A stretch of 64,000 nucleotides of DNA from Pyxidicoccus sp. MSG2 (GTDB taxonomy: Bacteria > Myxococcota > Myxococcia > Myxococcales > Myxococcaceae): assembly GCF_026626705.1 (NCBI RefSeq), contig NZ_JAPNKC010000001.1, positions 4,712,001 through 4,776,000 of the forward strand, read 5' to 3'. The position numbers and the translations under genes are program-made. Numbering within the stretch: position 1 is the first letter of the stretch; every line of letters starts with the position of its first letter. Below, piece after piece: positions 18,136-28,656 of this stretch. The notes under the pieces were generated by a model. The model searched no databases. It was not told the DNA's origin and worked only from the letters and a program-made list of their open reading frames with translations.

Positions 18136-18552
18136 ATGTCGACGAGAAAGCTTGCAATGGCATTCGCGGTGGCCGCCGGGCTCGGCATCGCCGGGCCGGC
18201 CCATGCCTGGGTGCAGTTCTGCAATGGCACCAGCGTCACCATCTGGACCGCCTATTCCTGGTACAACCCCGGCTGCGTTGCCGAGGATGGCAGCAGCTGG
18301 AGCAAGGCGGGCTGGTGGGAGCTGGCGCCAGGACAGTGCAAGATTGTCTATGGCCCCGCCATCACCAACACCCTCTCCTACTACTACGCCGAGGGCGGAG
18401 GGCTGACCTGGGCGGGCCCCTTCTTCACATGCACGCCCTGGAGCGGATTCAACTGGTGTGACAACACCTGCAACACCAACTCCCGCAACCTGGGCTGGCG
18501 GGAGCTCAACACCGGCGGCGCGTCGAACTACACGCTGACCTTCAACCCTTGA
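18136..18552 (+). CDS. DUF1036-family secreted protein
   Basis: 138 residues. A signal peptide (MSTRKLAMAFAVAAGLGIAGPAHA) is followed by the family pattern: WVQFCNGTSVTIWTAYSWYNPGC, a central GWWELAPGQCKIVYGP and LSYYYAEGGGLTWAG. Seven cysteines in the mature protein suggest disulfides, consistent with export. DUF1036 has no established biochemical role. A GAGGAG site fixes the start. Second gene of the lipoprotein/DUF1036 unit. Confidence 0.85.
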   Translation: MSTRKLAMAFAVAAGLGIAGPAHAWVQFCNGTSVTIWTAYSWYNPGCVAEDGSSWSKAGWWELAPGQCKIVYGPAITNTLSYYYAEGGGLTWAGPFFTCTPWSGFNWCDNTCNTNSRNLGWRELNTGGASNYTLTFNP

Positions 18553-18564
18553 CCTTCTGTCGAG

Positions 18565-18596
18565 CCGTCGGTGGGCAGCACCTCGCCCACCGACGG
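18565..18596 (+). terminator. perfect 12-bp hairpin after the DUF1036 gene
   Basis: CCGTCGGTGGGC (18565-18576) and its exact complement (18585-18596) enclose an 8-nt loop, starting 12 bp after the stop codon. No T-tract follows, as is common for terminators in GC-rich genomes. Confidence 0.75.
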
Positions 18597-18651
18597 CCGC
18601 TCCGGCTCATTGCGTCCGGAGCAGGTAGAAGTCGTTCCCCCGCAAGCAGAA

Positions 18652-18678
18652 GGCCCCGGCGCGGGAAGCACCGGGGCC
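18652..18678 (-). terminator. 8-bp GC hairpin, possible terminator for the leftward gene
   Basis: GGCCCCGG (18652-18659) pairs with CCGGGGCC (18671-18678) across an 11-nt loop, about 80 bp past the stop of the minus-strand gene ending at 18761. Confidence 0.45.
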
Positions 18679-18760
18679 CTCGGGTGGAGCCGTGTCGCCA
18701 TGCGCTGGTAGAGACTGAAGGCGCGTGCGGCCTTCGTTGTCGGGTCTATCGTAGCGCGGC

Positions 18761-19483
18761 TCACCCGGCGAAGGGCAAGCCCTCGGTCTTCTCGGCGAGG
18801 TCGTCCATGGTGGCCCAGCCCAGCAGGCCCGTGGAGGACTTCACGAGGTACAGGTAGCTCTTGCCCGGAATCGGCGCGGCGGCGATGACCTGGATCTTCG
18901 AGCCCTTCGCCAGGTTGGCGACGGGCGTCTTCTCGGTGCGGGCGCGGGCGAGCGGGAAGGACTCCGTCACGGTGGCCTCGACGCCGACGGCGTACAGCTC
19001 CTGGGGCACCAGGGTGAGCTTCCCCGCCTTCGCGTCCAGGACGTACTTGTCGCGCCGCTGCCAGAAGGCCATCCACGCGTCGGACAGGACGATGCCGTTG
19101 CCCCGGGCCTCGCTGATGGAAGGGACGGTGCCCATCGCCTTCAGGCTCTTGCCGTCGTAGGCATAGACGTGCGCCTCCTTCGTGTTGTCCGTCAGGCCCG
19201 TGTGGACGACGACCTCTTTGCGCTTGTCGCTGGAGTCCAGGTCCACGACGGTGAAACCGTTGGGCTCCTCGTGCCCCGAGCTGCCCCGGGCCGTGGCGTT
19301 GCCGACCTTGAGGATGAACTGGCTCTTGGGCTCGTCCCACGTGACGGAGATGTCCTCCGGCTTGCCATCGCCGCTGACGTCGAGGGTGGCGGCCTTCACC
19401 GGCGCGTCGTCCCCCGCGGAGGCGAGAGGCGCGGCGAGCAGCGCGAACGTCATCACGGCCAGGAAGGGGGACTTCGTCTTCAT
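18761..19483 (-). CDS. exported protein with C-terminal SH3-like domain
   Basis: 240 residues. The signal peptide is MKTKSPFLAVMTFALLAAPLASA. Residues about 25-110 contain an FG-GAP/VCBS-like segment (VSGDGKPEDISVTWDEPKSQFILKVGN, then VVDLDSSDKRKEVVVHTG). The last about 60 residues (TPVANLAKGSKIQVIAAAPIPGKSYLYLVKSSTGLLGWATMDDL) look like a bacterial SH3 domain. Probably a periplasmic or surface protein; no enzymatic motif. It is divergent from the kai operon, so the 205 bp between them holds both promoters. Confidence 0.7.
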   Translation of the reverse strand: MKTKSPFLAVMTFALLAAPLASAGDDAPVKAATLDVSGDGKPEDISVTWDEPKSQFILKVGNATARGSSGHEEPNGFTVVDLDSSDKRKEVVVHTGLTDNTKEAHVYAYDGKSLKAMGTVPSISEARGNGIVLSDAWMAFWQRRDKYVLDAKAGKLTLVPQELYAVGVEATVTESFPLARARTEKTPVANLAKGSKIQVIAAAPIPGKSYLYLVKSSTGLLGWATMDDLAEKTEGLPFAG

Positions 19484-19688
19484 GGAGGGACCTCTTGGTG
19501 ACGCAAGGGAGTAAAAATTCCCGTCGCCCGACAACGCATTCGAAATCTACACTGAAGGCAATCCAGCTTGATTTCGGCCTCATGAACGAACCTTGGCGGG
19601 GAGGCTCACCACACGACGGGTCTCCGGTCTGAGGGGACGTTTCTTCCAGCGCAGGAACACCCCCACCCTTCGAGACCTGGAGACGCCC

Positions 19689-21008
19689 ATGAACGAGGGA
19701 GTCCGCGTCCACAGCCCCGCAGACTCGAGACGCGGAGTCGTGCTCGTCGTCGACGACGACTTGAGTATTCGCGAGTCGCTCAGCCACCTCCTCGAAGAGC
19801 TCAAATACGAAGTCGTCCTGGCGGAGAACGGCCAGCACGCCCTCGGTCTCCTGCGAGCAAGGTCGGTTCCGCCCAGCCTCATCCTGCTCGACCTCATGAT
19901 GCCGGTGATGAATGGCTGGCAGTTCCTGGAGGAGCGGCAGAAGGACTCCCTCCTCTCCTCCATTCCCCTGGTGGTGATTTCCGCCGCGCTGGACGCCTCC
20001 GCCGAGCTGCCCAACGTGGCGGGCTACCTCCACAAGCCAGTCGCTTCGGACCAGCTGGTGAGGATGCTGGAGCACCTCCATTCGGGCGCACCCTCTGGCG
20101 GCACCATGAGAAGCCCGCCGCCCGCCAGAGGGCCCACCTCCAGCGAGGACCCGTCAGAGCGCGAGAAGAGACCGCTTCGCGTCCTCTTGATTCAGGAGGA
20201 CGACCGCGACGCGCAAATCACCGAGACGCTGCTCGGGAAGGTGCGGGAGTTTCAATTCGAGGTTCGACGCGCCAGAAACCTCTTCGAGGGCTTCCAGAAG
20301 GAAACCCTCGCTGAAGCGGACGTCATCCTGCTCGACATGAGCCTGTCTGGAGAAACGGGGCTAAACCCGCTTCAGAAAACGGTGCGACACGCCCCCAGTG
20401 TTCCCCTGGTCGTGTTCACCACGATGGACAGCAAGGAAGCGCGGGAGGAGACCCTCCAGAAAGGTGCTCAGGACGCCCTTGCCAAGGAGCTTCAATCCCC
20501 GGAGCTTCTCGGTCGCTCCCTGCACCATGCCTTCGAGCGCCATCGCCTCCGGGCGGAGCTGGAGCGCGCCCGCGAAGTGGCGGCCCATGAGCGGGAACGA
20601 CGCGGCCTGGCGCGCTGGGCCCAGCCCCGCTTGACGGTCTCAGCCGAGATGCTGGGGCAATCACCCCTCAAGCGGGCCTCGCCCGGGGGGTTCCAGAAGT
20701 TCGTCGTGGAGTTCATTGCCATCTGCGAGAAGGCGGTCGCCAACAGAGGGTATGAAATCGACTCGTCGGCTCAGCGCCAGGCGCTCCATCGACTGTCGGA
20801 TGCGCTCGCATCACTGCGGGTCGGCCCCGGCGACATCGTCGACATCTACCAGGAGGCGCTCTCCATGGCCTGGGAGGGTGAGAACTCCGAGGTCGGGGTC
20901 GCCAGGCGAGAGGAAGCGCGCCTGATGCTCATCGGGATGCTCGGCTACGTCCTGGCCGCCTACCGATTGTACGTAGGGCCTGAACACCCGGTGGGTTCGA
21001 GCACCTAG
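19689..21008 (+). CDS. dual-receiver response regulator with KaiA/RsbU_N-like C-terminal bundle
   Basis: 439 residues, first gene of the kai operon. Receiver 1 (about 15-130) has the acidic DDD triplet, phospho-acceptor Asp68 (LILLD), Ser98 and Lys116 (YLHKP). Receiver 2 (about 163-278) has E170-D171-D172, Asp216 (VILLD), Thr244 and Lys266, so both look competent. A charged coiled-coil (about 280-310) leads to a helical domain (about 333-428) reading FQKFVVEFIAICEKAV ... ALASLRVGPGDIVDIYQEAL ... LMLIGMLGYVLAAYRLY. That pattern resembles the RsbU N-terminal domain, a structural relative of the KaiA C-terminal domain. There is no DNA-binding or enzyme domain. Position before kaiB suggests a KaiA-like or input role (inference). 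ATG 19689 was chosen for a TGGAG site; the frame is open further upstream. Confidence 0.9.
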   Translation: MNEGVRVHSPADSRRGVVLVVDDDLSIRESLSHLLEELKYEVVLAENGQHALGLLRARSVPPSLILLDLMMPVMNGWQFLEERQKDSLLSSIPLVVISAALDASAELPNVAGYLHKPVASDQLVRMLEHLHSGAPSGGTMRSPPPARGPTSSEDPSEREKRPLRVLLIQEDDRDAQITETLLGKVREFQFEVRRARNLFEGFQKETLAEADVILLDMSLSGETGLNPLQKTVRHAPSVPLVVFTTMDSKEAREETLQKGAQDALAKELQSPELLGRSLHHAFERHRLRAELERAREVAAHERERRGLARWAQPRLTVSAEMLGQSPLKRASPGGFQKFVVEFIAICEKAVANRGYEIDSSAQRQALHRLSDALASLRVGPGDIVDIYQEALSMAWEGENSEVGVARREEARLMLIGMLGYVLAAYRLYVGPEHPVGSST

Positions 21009-21020
21009 AGAGAACAGCGC

Positions 21021-21329
21021 ATGGCACGATATCGATTCCGACTCTTCGTCGCGGGACAGCTCGGGAACTCACTGACCGCGATTACCAACATCCGGGCCCT
21101 CGGCAACCAGATGCTTGGCGGGGACTACGAGCTTCAAGTCATCGACGTGCTCGACAAACCCGAGCTCGCGGAGCAGGAGAAAATCACGGTCACCCCGACC
21201 CTCATCAAGGACGCGCCCTTCCCCGCGCGGCGGCTGATTGGCGACCTCTCTCATACGCCTCGCGTCCTGGCGGGGTTGGGCCTCTCACCTGATGGGGACC
21301 CCTCCTCCAGTCACGGGAAGAACAAATGA
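21021..21329 (+). CDS. kaiB: KaiB-family clock protein
   Basis: 102 residues, the same length as cyanobacterial KaiB. It matches across the family: YRFRLFVAGQLGNSLTAITNIRAL, YELQVIDVLDKPELAEQEKITVTPTLIKDAPFPARRLIGDLS and RVLAGLGL. KaiB is a thioredoxin-like, fold-switching protein that binds the KaiC CI ring and drives dephosphorylation in cyanobacteria. It begins 12 bp after the response regulator stop. Its TGA (21327-21329) overlaps the kaiC ATG (21326) as ATGA, so KaiB and KaiC are made together. The C-terminus has a short polar tail (SPDGDPSSSHGKNK). Confidence 0.93.
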   Translation: MARYRFRLFVAGQLGNSLTAITNIRALGNQMLGGDYELQVIDVLDKPELAEQEKITVTPTLIKDAPFPARRLIGDLSHTPRVLAGLGLSPDGDPSSSHGKNK

Positions 21330-22855
21330 ACGACGACCTCGACGCAATCCAGAAGCTCCCGAGCGGAATCGACGGGCTGGACCACATCACCCGGGGCGGG
21401 ATTCCCGTGGGCCGCGCGACGCTCGTCTCGGGGACGGCGGGCAGCGCGAAGACTGTCTTTGGCGTGCAGTTCCTGGCCGAGGGAATCGCGAAGTACGGCG
21501 AGCCGGGCGTCTTCGTGACGTTCGAGGAGTCTCCGTCGGACATCCGCAAGAACGTCAAGAACTTCGGCTGGGACATCAAGGGATGGGAGGCCAGGGGTCA
21601 ATGGGCCTTCGTGGATGCCTCTCCGGAACCCAGCCACCTCGCGGTCCCCACGGGCCCCTACGACCTGGGCGCGCTCATCGCGCGCATCGAGAACGCCGTC
21701 CGCAGCTGCGGCGCCAAACGCGTGGTGCTGGATTCGCTGGGCGCCATCTTCGGCCAGCTGGGCGAGAGCACGCAGATTCGCCATGAGCTCTTCCGCACCG
21801 CCTCGGCGCTGCGGAAGATGGGCGTCACCGCCATCATCACCGCCGAGCGCCTCCAGGACTACGGCGACATCGCCCGGTACGGCATCGAGGAGTTCGTCGC
21901 GGACAACGTCATCATCCTCCGCAACATCCTGGAGGAGGAGAAGCGGCGGCGAACCATCGAAATCCTCAAGTTCCGGGGCACCGAGCACAGCAAGGGGGAG
22001 TACCCCTTCACCATCACTCACGACAGGGGGATTGTCGTCATCCCGCTCTCGGCCATCGAGCTGAAGCAGCGCTCCTCGGACATTCGCGTCTCCTCCGGCA
22101 TCCCCCAACTGGACGAGATGTGCGGAGGTGGCTTCTTCCGCGATTCCATCATCCTCATCTCCGGCGCCACCGGGACGGGGAAGACGCTCGCCGTCTCCCA
22201 TTTCGTCAAGGGGGCGGCCAGGGCGAATGAGAAGTGCCTGCTCTTCGCCTACGAGGAAAGCCGCGAGCAGCTCATCCGAAACGCCACCGGCTGGGGACTC
22301 GACTACGAGTCCATGGAGAAGGCCGGCCTGCTCAAGGTCGTCTGCGACTACCCGGAGGTGAAGGGGCTCGAAGACCACCTCATCACCATCAAGCAGACCA
22401 TCAGCGACTTCAAACCCAACCGCATCGCGGTGGACAGCATGTCGGCGCTGGAGCGCGTCTCGTCGATGAAGAGCTTCCGCGAGTTCGTCATCGGCCTCAC
22501 CTCCTTTATCAAGCACCAGGAGATGACGGGGTTGTTCACCTCCACCACGCCGACCCTGATGGGAGGGACGTCCATCACCGAGGCCCACATCTCCACCATC
22601 ACCGACTCCATCATCCTGCTGCGCTACGTGGAGATCTACGGAGAGATGCGGCGGGGGTTGACCGTCCTGAAGATGCGCGGCTCCAAGCACGTGAAGGAGA
22701 TTCGCGAGTTCACCATCGACGAGCAGGGCATGCACATCGGCAAGGCCTTCCGGAACGTGAGCGGCATTCTCTCGGGCTACACCACCCAGCTGTCGCAGAA
22801 CGAGGCGGAGCGCATCGGCAGACTCTTCGAGACGCCTGGAAGCGAGAGCAAGTGA
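21326..22855 (+). CDS. kaiC: KaiC-family double RecA ATPase/autokinase
   Basis: 509 residues, close to cyanobacterial KaiC. CI domain: Walker A GTAGSAKT (36-43; Ala replaces the usual second-to-last Gly) and catalytic E67-E68. CII domain: Walker A GATGTGKT (280-287) and E310-E311. The CII phospho-site segment is kept (SITEAHISTITDSIILL), with S423 and T424 at the positions of S431/T432 of Synechococcus KaiC and T418 at T426. The A-loop region and a polar tail follow (SGYTTQLSQNEAERIGRL). Autokinase, autophosphatase and slow ATPase activities are therefore expected; whether it oscillates is unknown. Coupled to kaiB by an ATGA overlap and followed after 2 bp by the kinase gene. Confidence 0.95.
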   Translation: MNDDLDAIQKLPSGIDGLDHITRGGIPVGRATLVSGTAGSAKTVFGVQFLAEGIAKYGEPGVFVTFEESPSDIRKNVKNFGWDIKGWEARGQWAFVDASPEPSHLAVPTGPYDLGALIARIENAVRSCGAKRVVLDSLGAIFGQLGESTQIRHELFRTASALRKMGVTAIITAERLQDYGDIARYGIEEFVADNVIILRNILEEEKRRRTIEILKFRGTEHSKGEYPFTITHDRGIVVIPLSAIELKQRSSDIRVSSGIPQLDEMCGGGFFRDSIILISGATGTGKTLAVSHFVKGAARANEKCLLFAYEESREQLIRNATGWGLDYESMEKAGLLKVVCDYPEVKGLEDHLITIKQTISDFKPNRIAVDSMSALERVSSMKSFREFVIGLTSFIKHQEMTGLFTSTTPTLMGGTSITEAHISTITDSIILLRYVEIYGEMRRGLTVLKMRGSKHVKEIREFTIDEQGMHIGKAFRNVSGILSGYTTQLSQNEAERIGRLFETPGSESK

Positions 22856-22857
22856 GG

Positions 22858-24381
22858 ATGAGCGGCCCCAGCCCGCATGACGCTTCCCGGCGGCTGGAAA
22901 GGCAGCGAGGCCAGGTCCTGAGGGCCTGGCGGGAGCGGCTGGCCGAGCCTCGTCCCGAAGAGGAGGCGCTGCTGATGCTGGACGGGCTCGTCGGCGCCCT
23001 GGATGCCCGGGCGCCCACGTCCGAGACACCCGGAGTCGTGGCGAAGCGGCTCGCTCGAGGCTTCTCGACAACCGAGGGGACCTGGGGCGTCGAGCTCCTC
23101 CAGGCAGCCGCGCTCGGGGTGCTGGAGGCGGAAGCGCCGCTCGCGTCCGACGAGCGCACGGTGGTGCTGGAGTTCTTCAGCGGCGTCCGGATGGCCATGG
23201 CTCGAGAGGCCCAGGCCCGCCAGGAGCAGCTCGAGCAGGCCGTCGTCCGGGGCGAGGAGCGCTACCTGGTCGCCGCCCGCGCGGCCGGCTTCGCCGTCTG
23301 GGACTGGGACCTCTCCAGTCAGAGCCTCCACTGGAGCCACAGCATCGAAGCGCTCCTGGGGCACTCCGTCGATGCGCTTTCGAGCCTGGGGCTCTGGCTG
23401 GAGCACGTTCATCCCTCTGACCGCGAGCGCGTCGGTGAGGGGCTGCGCAACGCGGTCGAAGGCGGCCGCACGCGCTGGTCGGACGCGTTTCAGTTTCTCA
23501 AGCGGGATGGGACGTACGCGGGAGTGCTCGGGCGCGCCTGGATTCTTCACGACACCGTCGGCAAGGCCGTGCGGGTGGTGGGCGGTCTCATCGACGTGAC
23601 GGAGCAACGGCGCCTGGAGCAAGAGCTCAAGAAGGCGGTTCGCGTCCGCGACGACTTTCTCTCGATTGCCTCCCATGAGCTGCGCACGCCGCTCACGGCG
23701 CTCCAGATACAGGTCCAGAGCCTGACGAAGGGGCCGCTCCTCGCAGCGCTCGACGGCCGGGTGAAGGCGCGCGTCGAGGGCGCGGAGCGGAGCGTCGGAC
23801 GGATGATCCAGCTCGTCGATGACCTCCTCGACGTCTCGCGCGTGAATGCAGGTCGCCTCGAGCTGCACCTCGAAGAGGTGAACCTCTCCGAGCTCGTCCA
23901 GGAGGTGGTCACCCGCATGCAGCCGGAGGTGGGTCGTTCCGGCTCCCAGCTTTCGATGTCACTGCCGGAGCGAGTCACCGGCAGGTGGGACCGCAGCCGG
24001 GTGGACCAGGTGTTCTGCAACCTCCTGTCGAATGCCCTCAAGTACGGCGAGGGCAAGCCGGTCGAGGCCACTGTCGAAATGGACGAGGCCCGCGCATGGC
24101 TTCGGGTTCACGACCACGGCATCGGCATTGCTCCCGAAGAGCAGGGGAGAATCTTCGAGCGCTTCGAGCGCTCCGTCTCCGACCGGCACTTCGGCGGCTT
24201 CGGCCTGGGCCTTTGGATTGTTCGACGCGTCCTGGACGCGATGGGGGGCTCGATTCGCGTGCAAAGCGCGCTGGGAAAGGGAGCGACGTTCGTGGTCGAG
24301 CTTCCGCGGCACCCGGTGGCACCCGAGAAGAGGGTGGGCGGGCAGCCCCATTCCGCGAATGTCCGCGGGGATGACGAGTGA
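22858..24381 (+). CDS. PAS-domain sensor histidine kinase of the kai operon
   Basis: 507 residues. Residues 1-130 are an all-helical region (LERQRGQVLRAWRERLAEP ... FFSGVRMAMAREAQ) resembling RsbRD-type N-terminal domains. About 137-250 is a PAS domain with PAC tail (WDWDLSSQSLHWSHSIEALLG ... GGLIDVTEQ). HisKA carries SHELRTPL with His273. HATPase_c carries NLLSNALKYG, DHGIGI and GFGLGLWI. Unlike cyanobacterial SasA there is no KaiB-like sensor domain, so any KaiC contact must use another surface. No transmembrane segment. It starts 2 bp after kaiC and its stop overlaps the next gene's start, so it is part of the same operon. Confidence 0.93.
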   Translation: MSGPSPHDASRRLERQRGQVLRAWRERLAEPRPEEEALLMLDGLVGALDARAPTSETPGVVAKRLARGFSTTEGTWGVELLQAAALGVLEAEAPLASDERTVVLEFFSGVRMAMAREAQARQEQLEQAVVRGEERYLVAARAAGFAVWDWDLSSQSLHWSHSIEALLGHSVDALSSLGLWLEHVHPSDRERVGEGLRNAVEGGRTRWSDAFQFLKRDGTYAGVLGRAWILHDTVGKAVRVVGGLIDVTEQRRLEQELKKAVRVRDDFLSIASHELRTPLTALQIQVQSLTKGPLLAALDGRVKARVEGAERSVGRMIQLVDDLLDVSRVNAGRLELHLEEVNLSELVQEVVTRMQPEVGRSGSQLSMSLPERVTGRWDRSRVDQVFCNLLSNALKYGEGKPVEATVEMDEARAWLRVHDHGIGIAPEEQGRIFERFERSVSDRHFGGFGLGLWIVRRVLDAMGGSIRVQSALGKGATFVVELPRHPVAPEKRVGGQPHSANVRGDDE

Positions 24382-24749
24382 TGGTGGCCCATGGACCTGG
24401 GCCGGTGCTGCTCGTCGATGACGACGTGGACGTCCGTGAGTCCGTCAGTCAGGCGCTGGAAGACCTCGATTATCCCATCGTCACCGCCGCGAACGGGCGG
24501 GAGGCGCTCAACCTGCTGCGCGAGCTGCTCCCCGCGCCGCGAGTCATCCTGTTGGACCTCATGATGCCGGTGATGAATGGCTGGCAGTTCCTCGAGGAGC
24601 GGCAAAAGGACGCCGCCCTCGTTGCCATCCCCGTCGTGGTCATGACCGCCACCGCTGACGAATCCGTCTGGGCGATGCACGTCTCCCGCTTGCTCAGAAA
24701 GCCCGTCTCCTATGCGCAGCTGGTGGACGCGGTGAAGCAAGCCTCTTGA
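24378..24749 (+). CDS. single-domain response regulator of the kai operon
   Basis: 123 residues, receiver only. Phospho-acceptor Asp60 (VILLD), acidic DDD at 14-16, Thr90 and Lys108 (RKP) are intact. It starts with GTG at 24378 overlapping the kinase TGA, or with ATG at 24381. No output domain, so it should act through protein contacts or as a phosphate sink. Its beta3/alpha3 segment is almost identical to receiver 1 of the first gene of the operon, including 38 consecutive identical bases, suggesting one kinase may phosphorylate both. Last gene of the kai operon; it converges on the serine hydrolase. Confidence 0.93.
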   Translation: MMVAHGPGPVLLVDDDVDVRESVSQALEDLDYPIVTAANGREALNLLRELLPAPRVILLDLMMPVMNGWQFLEERQKDAALVAIPVVVMTATADESVWAMHVSRLLRKPVSYAQLVDAVKQAS

Positions 24750-24829
24750 GAAGTGACGATAGCGAGCCGTGCTCCCGGTCTGCCCGCATGGCGTGCCGCC
24801 GGGAAGCGCCAGGCAGGTCAGGGCCTCGC

Positions 24830-26008
24830 TCAGCGGCCGTCCCAGAACGCCCTGTCGCCGTACTCCCAGCTCCAGGGCACGCCGGCTTCGCCGAGCACGA
24901 AGCGCACGAGGTGCGGGAACGCGGCCTCGGCACGCACGTCGTTGGCCAGGAGCAGCACGCAGCGGCGTCCGCGCGGCAGGCACACGAGGGTATTGCCGGT
25001 GCTGTCGTTGTGGCCGCCCTTGAAGAACCCCCTCCCCTGCGGGCCGTCGAACACGACCACGCCCAGGCCCGCCGCCAGGTCCTTGCGCCGCTGCTCCGAC
25101 GGCAGCTCGTCCTGCAAGGTGGGGAACTGACTCCGGGTGGTGATGGGCAGCTGCGGCGCGGTCATCTCGGCAAGGGCCCGTGGCGACAGGAGCTCGCCGC
25201 GCACCAGCGCGGCCGCGAAGCGCGACAGGTCGTCGACGGTGGTGTCCATCGAACCGGCCGCGCGCACGGTGCTGCGCTCGTCGTGCGGTTCCACGGTGCC
25301 GTCGGCCATCCAGCCGTCGGCCAGGTTGCGAGCGAAGTCCGGCCGCCACTGCAGGCTGGTATTGCGCATGCCCAAGCGGTCGAACACGCGCCGCTGAAGC
25401 TCCGTGCCCACGTCCAGCCCGAGCCCACGCTCGAGCACGAACTGCATCAGGATGATGCCATCACCGGAGTACGCGTAGCGGCTGCCGGGTGCGAAGTGGA
25501 GGCGCAGCGTGCCGTCGGGCTCGAGGAAGCCAAAGTTGGCGAAGCCCGCGCTGTGGGTGAGCAGGACGCGCGGAGTGATGGCCTTCCAGCGGTCATCGCC
25601 GGACAGGTGCGACCACGTCGAGTACCGACGCTCGTCCGCGTAGTCGGGCAGCGGCTTGTCCAGGTACTTCGCAATCGAGGCGTCGAGGTCGATGCGGCCC
25701 TCGTCCGCGAGCTGCGTCACCAGGGACGCGAAGACCGTCTTGGTGATGGAGGCGCCATACATCACCGTGTCGGTCTGCAAGGGCTCGCCCCTGGCATTGC
25801 GCGCGCCGTAGGCCCTGACCGCCACCACCTGTCCGTCGTCAATCACCGCGAGCGCGAGCCCCTTCGCGCCCGTGGCGGCCATCGCGCGCGCCGCTTCGGC
25901 ATCCAGGGCGGCCACATCGGGGACGGGCTGCGTCTCGCGGGGAGTCGGCGCCGTGGCACAGCCACTCGCGAACAGCACACACAGGGTCCAGGCACGCAGC
26001 GCGTTCAT
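24830..26008 (-). CDS. class C beta-lactamase-related serine hydrolase, lipoprotein
   Basis: 392 residues from ATG 26008, preceded by GGAG. The signal peptide ends in a lipobox-like ASGC. Active-site motifs: SITK (nucleophile Ser and Lys), a Tyr motif in RYAYSGDGII, and GGHND in place of the usual KTG/HTG. The family includes D-aminopeptidases, esterases and penicillin-binding-like enzymes, so a true beta-lactamase role is not implied. Location is periplasmic and membrane-anchored. A decayed copy of its 3' half lies at 17270-17553. It converges on the kai operon. Confidence 0.88.
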   Translation of the reverse strand: MNALRAWTLCVLFASGCATAPTPRETQPVPDVAALDAEAARAMAATGAKGLALAVIDDGQVVAVRAYGARNARGEPLQTDTVMYGASITKTVFASLVTQLADEGRIDLDASIAKYLDKPLPDYADERRYSTWSHLSGDDRWKAITPRVLLTHSAGFANFGFLEPDGTLRLHFAPGSRYAYSGDGIILMQFVLERGLGLDVGTELQRRVFDRLGMRNTSLQWRPDFARNLADGWMADGTVEPHDERSTVRAAGSMDTTVDDLSRFAAALVRGELLSPRALAEMTAPQLPITTRSQFPTLQDELPSEQRRKDLAAGLGVVVFDGPQGRGFFKGGHNDSTGNTLVCLPRGRRCVLLLANDVRAEAAFPHLVRFVLGEAGVPWSWEYGDRAFWDGR

Positions 26009-26141
26009 GAGCTCCACTCCCGAGCAGTGCTGGCTCATCACCAGCGAAGTTGAGAGCGTTGCTTACCGCAAGAGGCTGGCGCGCGAAGGGTCCACGCGCC
26101 CGGCCTGGGCCGAATGGGTCAGCCGCCCGCGGTGCTCACCT

Positions 26142-28529
<2,388 letters not shown>

Positions 28530-28656
28530 GTCCGAGATTCTGTCATCGAACATCGAGAAGGGGAGCGGTCGATTTCATGCAACGGCGTCGCCCGGCCTGT
28601 CTCTTCCCGTCAGGAGGGGGCGTTCATGCCCCCCCATGACTCCTCGGGAGGACGAC

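Noticed and set aside
17279-18163. 294-codon minus frame taken as one intact gene
   Set aside because: Only its last about 95 codons match the serine hydrolase, with an internal deletion; the rest is antisense to the lipoprotein and DUF1036 genes.
28530-28553. Eight-codon extension (MFDDRISD) of the UvrA-like protein
   Set aside because: Family alignment from memory favours starting just before the HDLIRVQGARENNL segment; there is no ribosome-binding site for the longer form, though it cannot be excluded.
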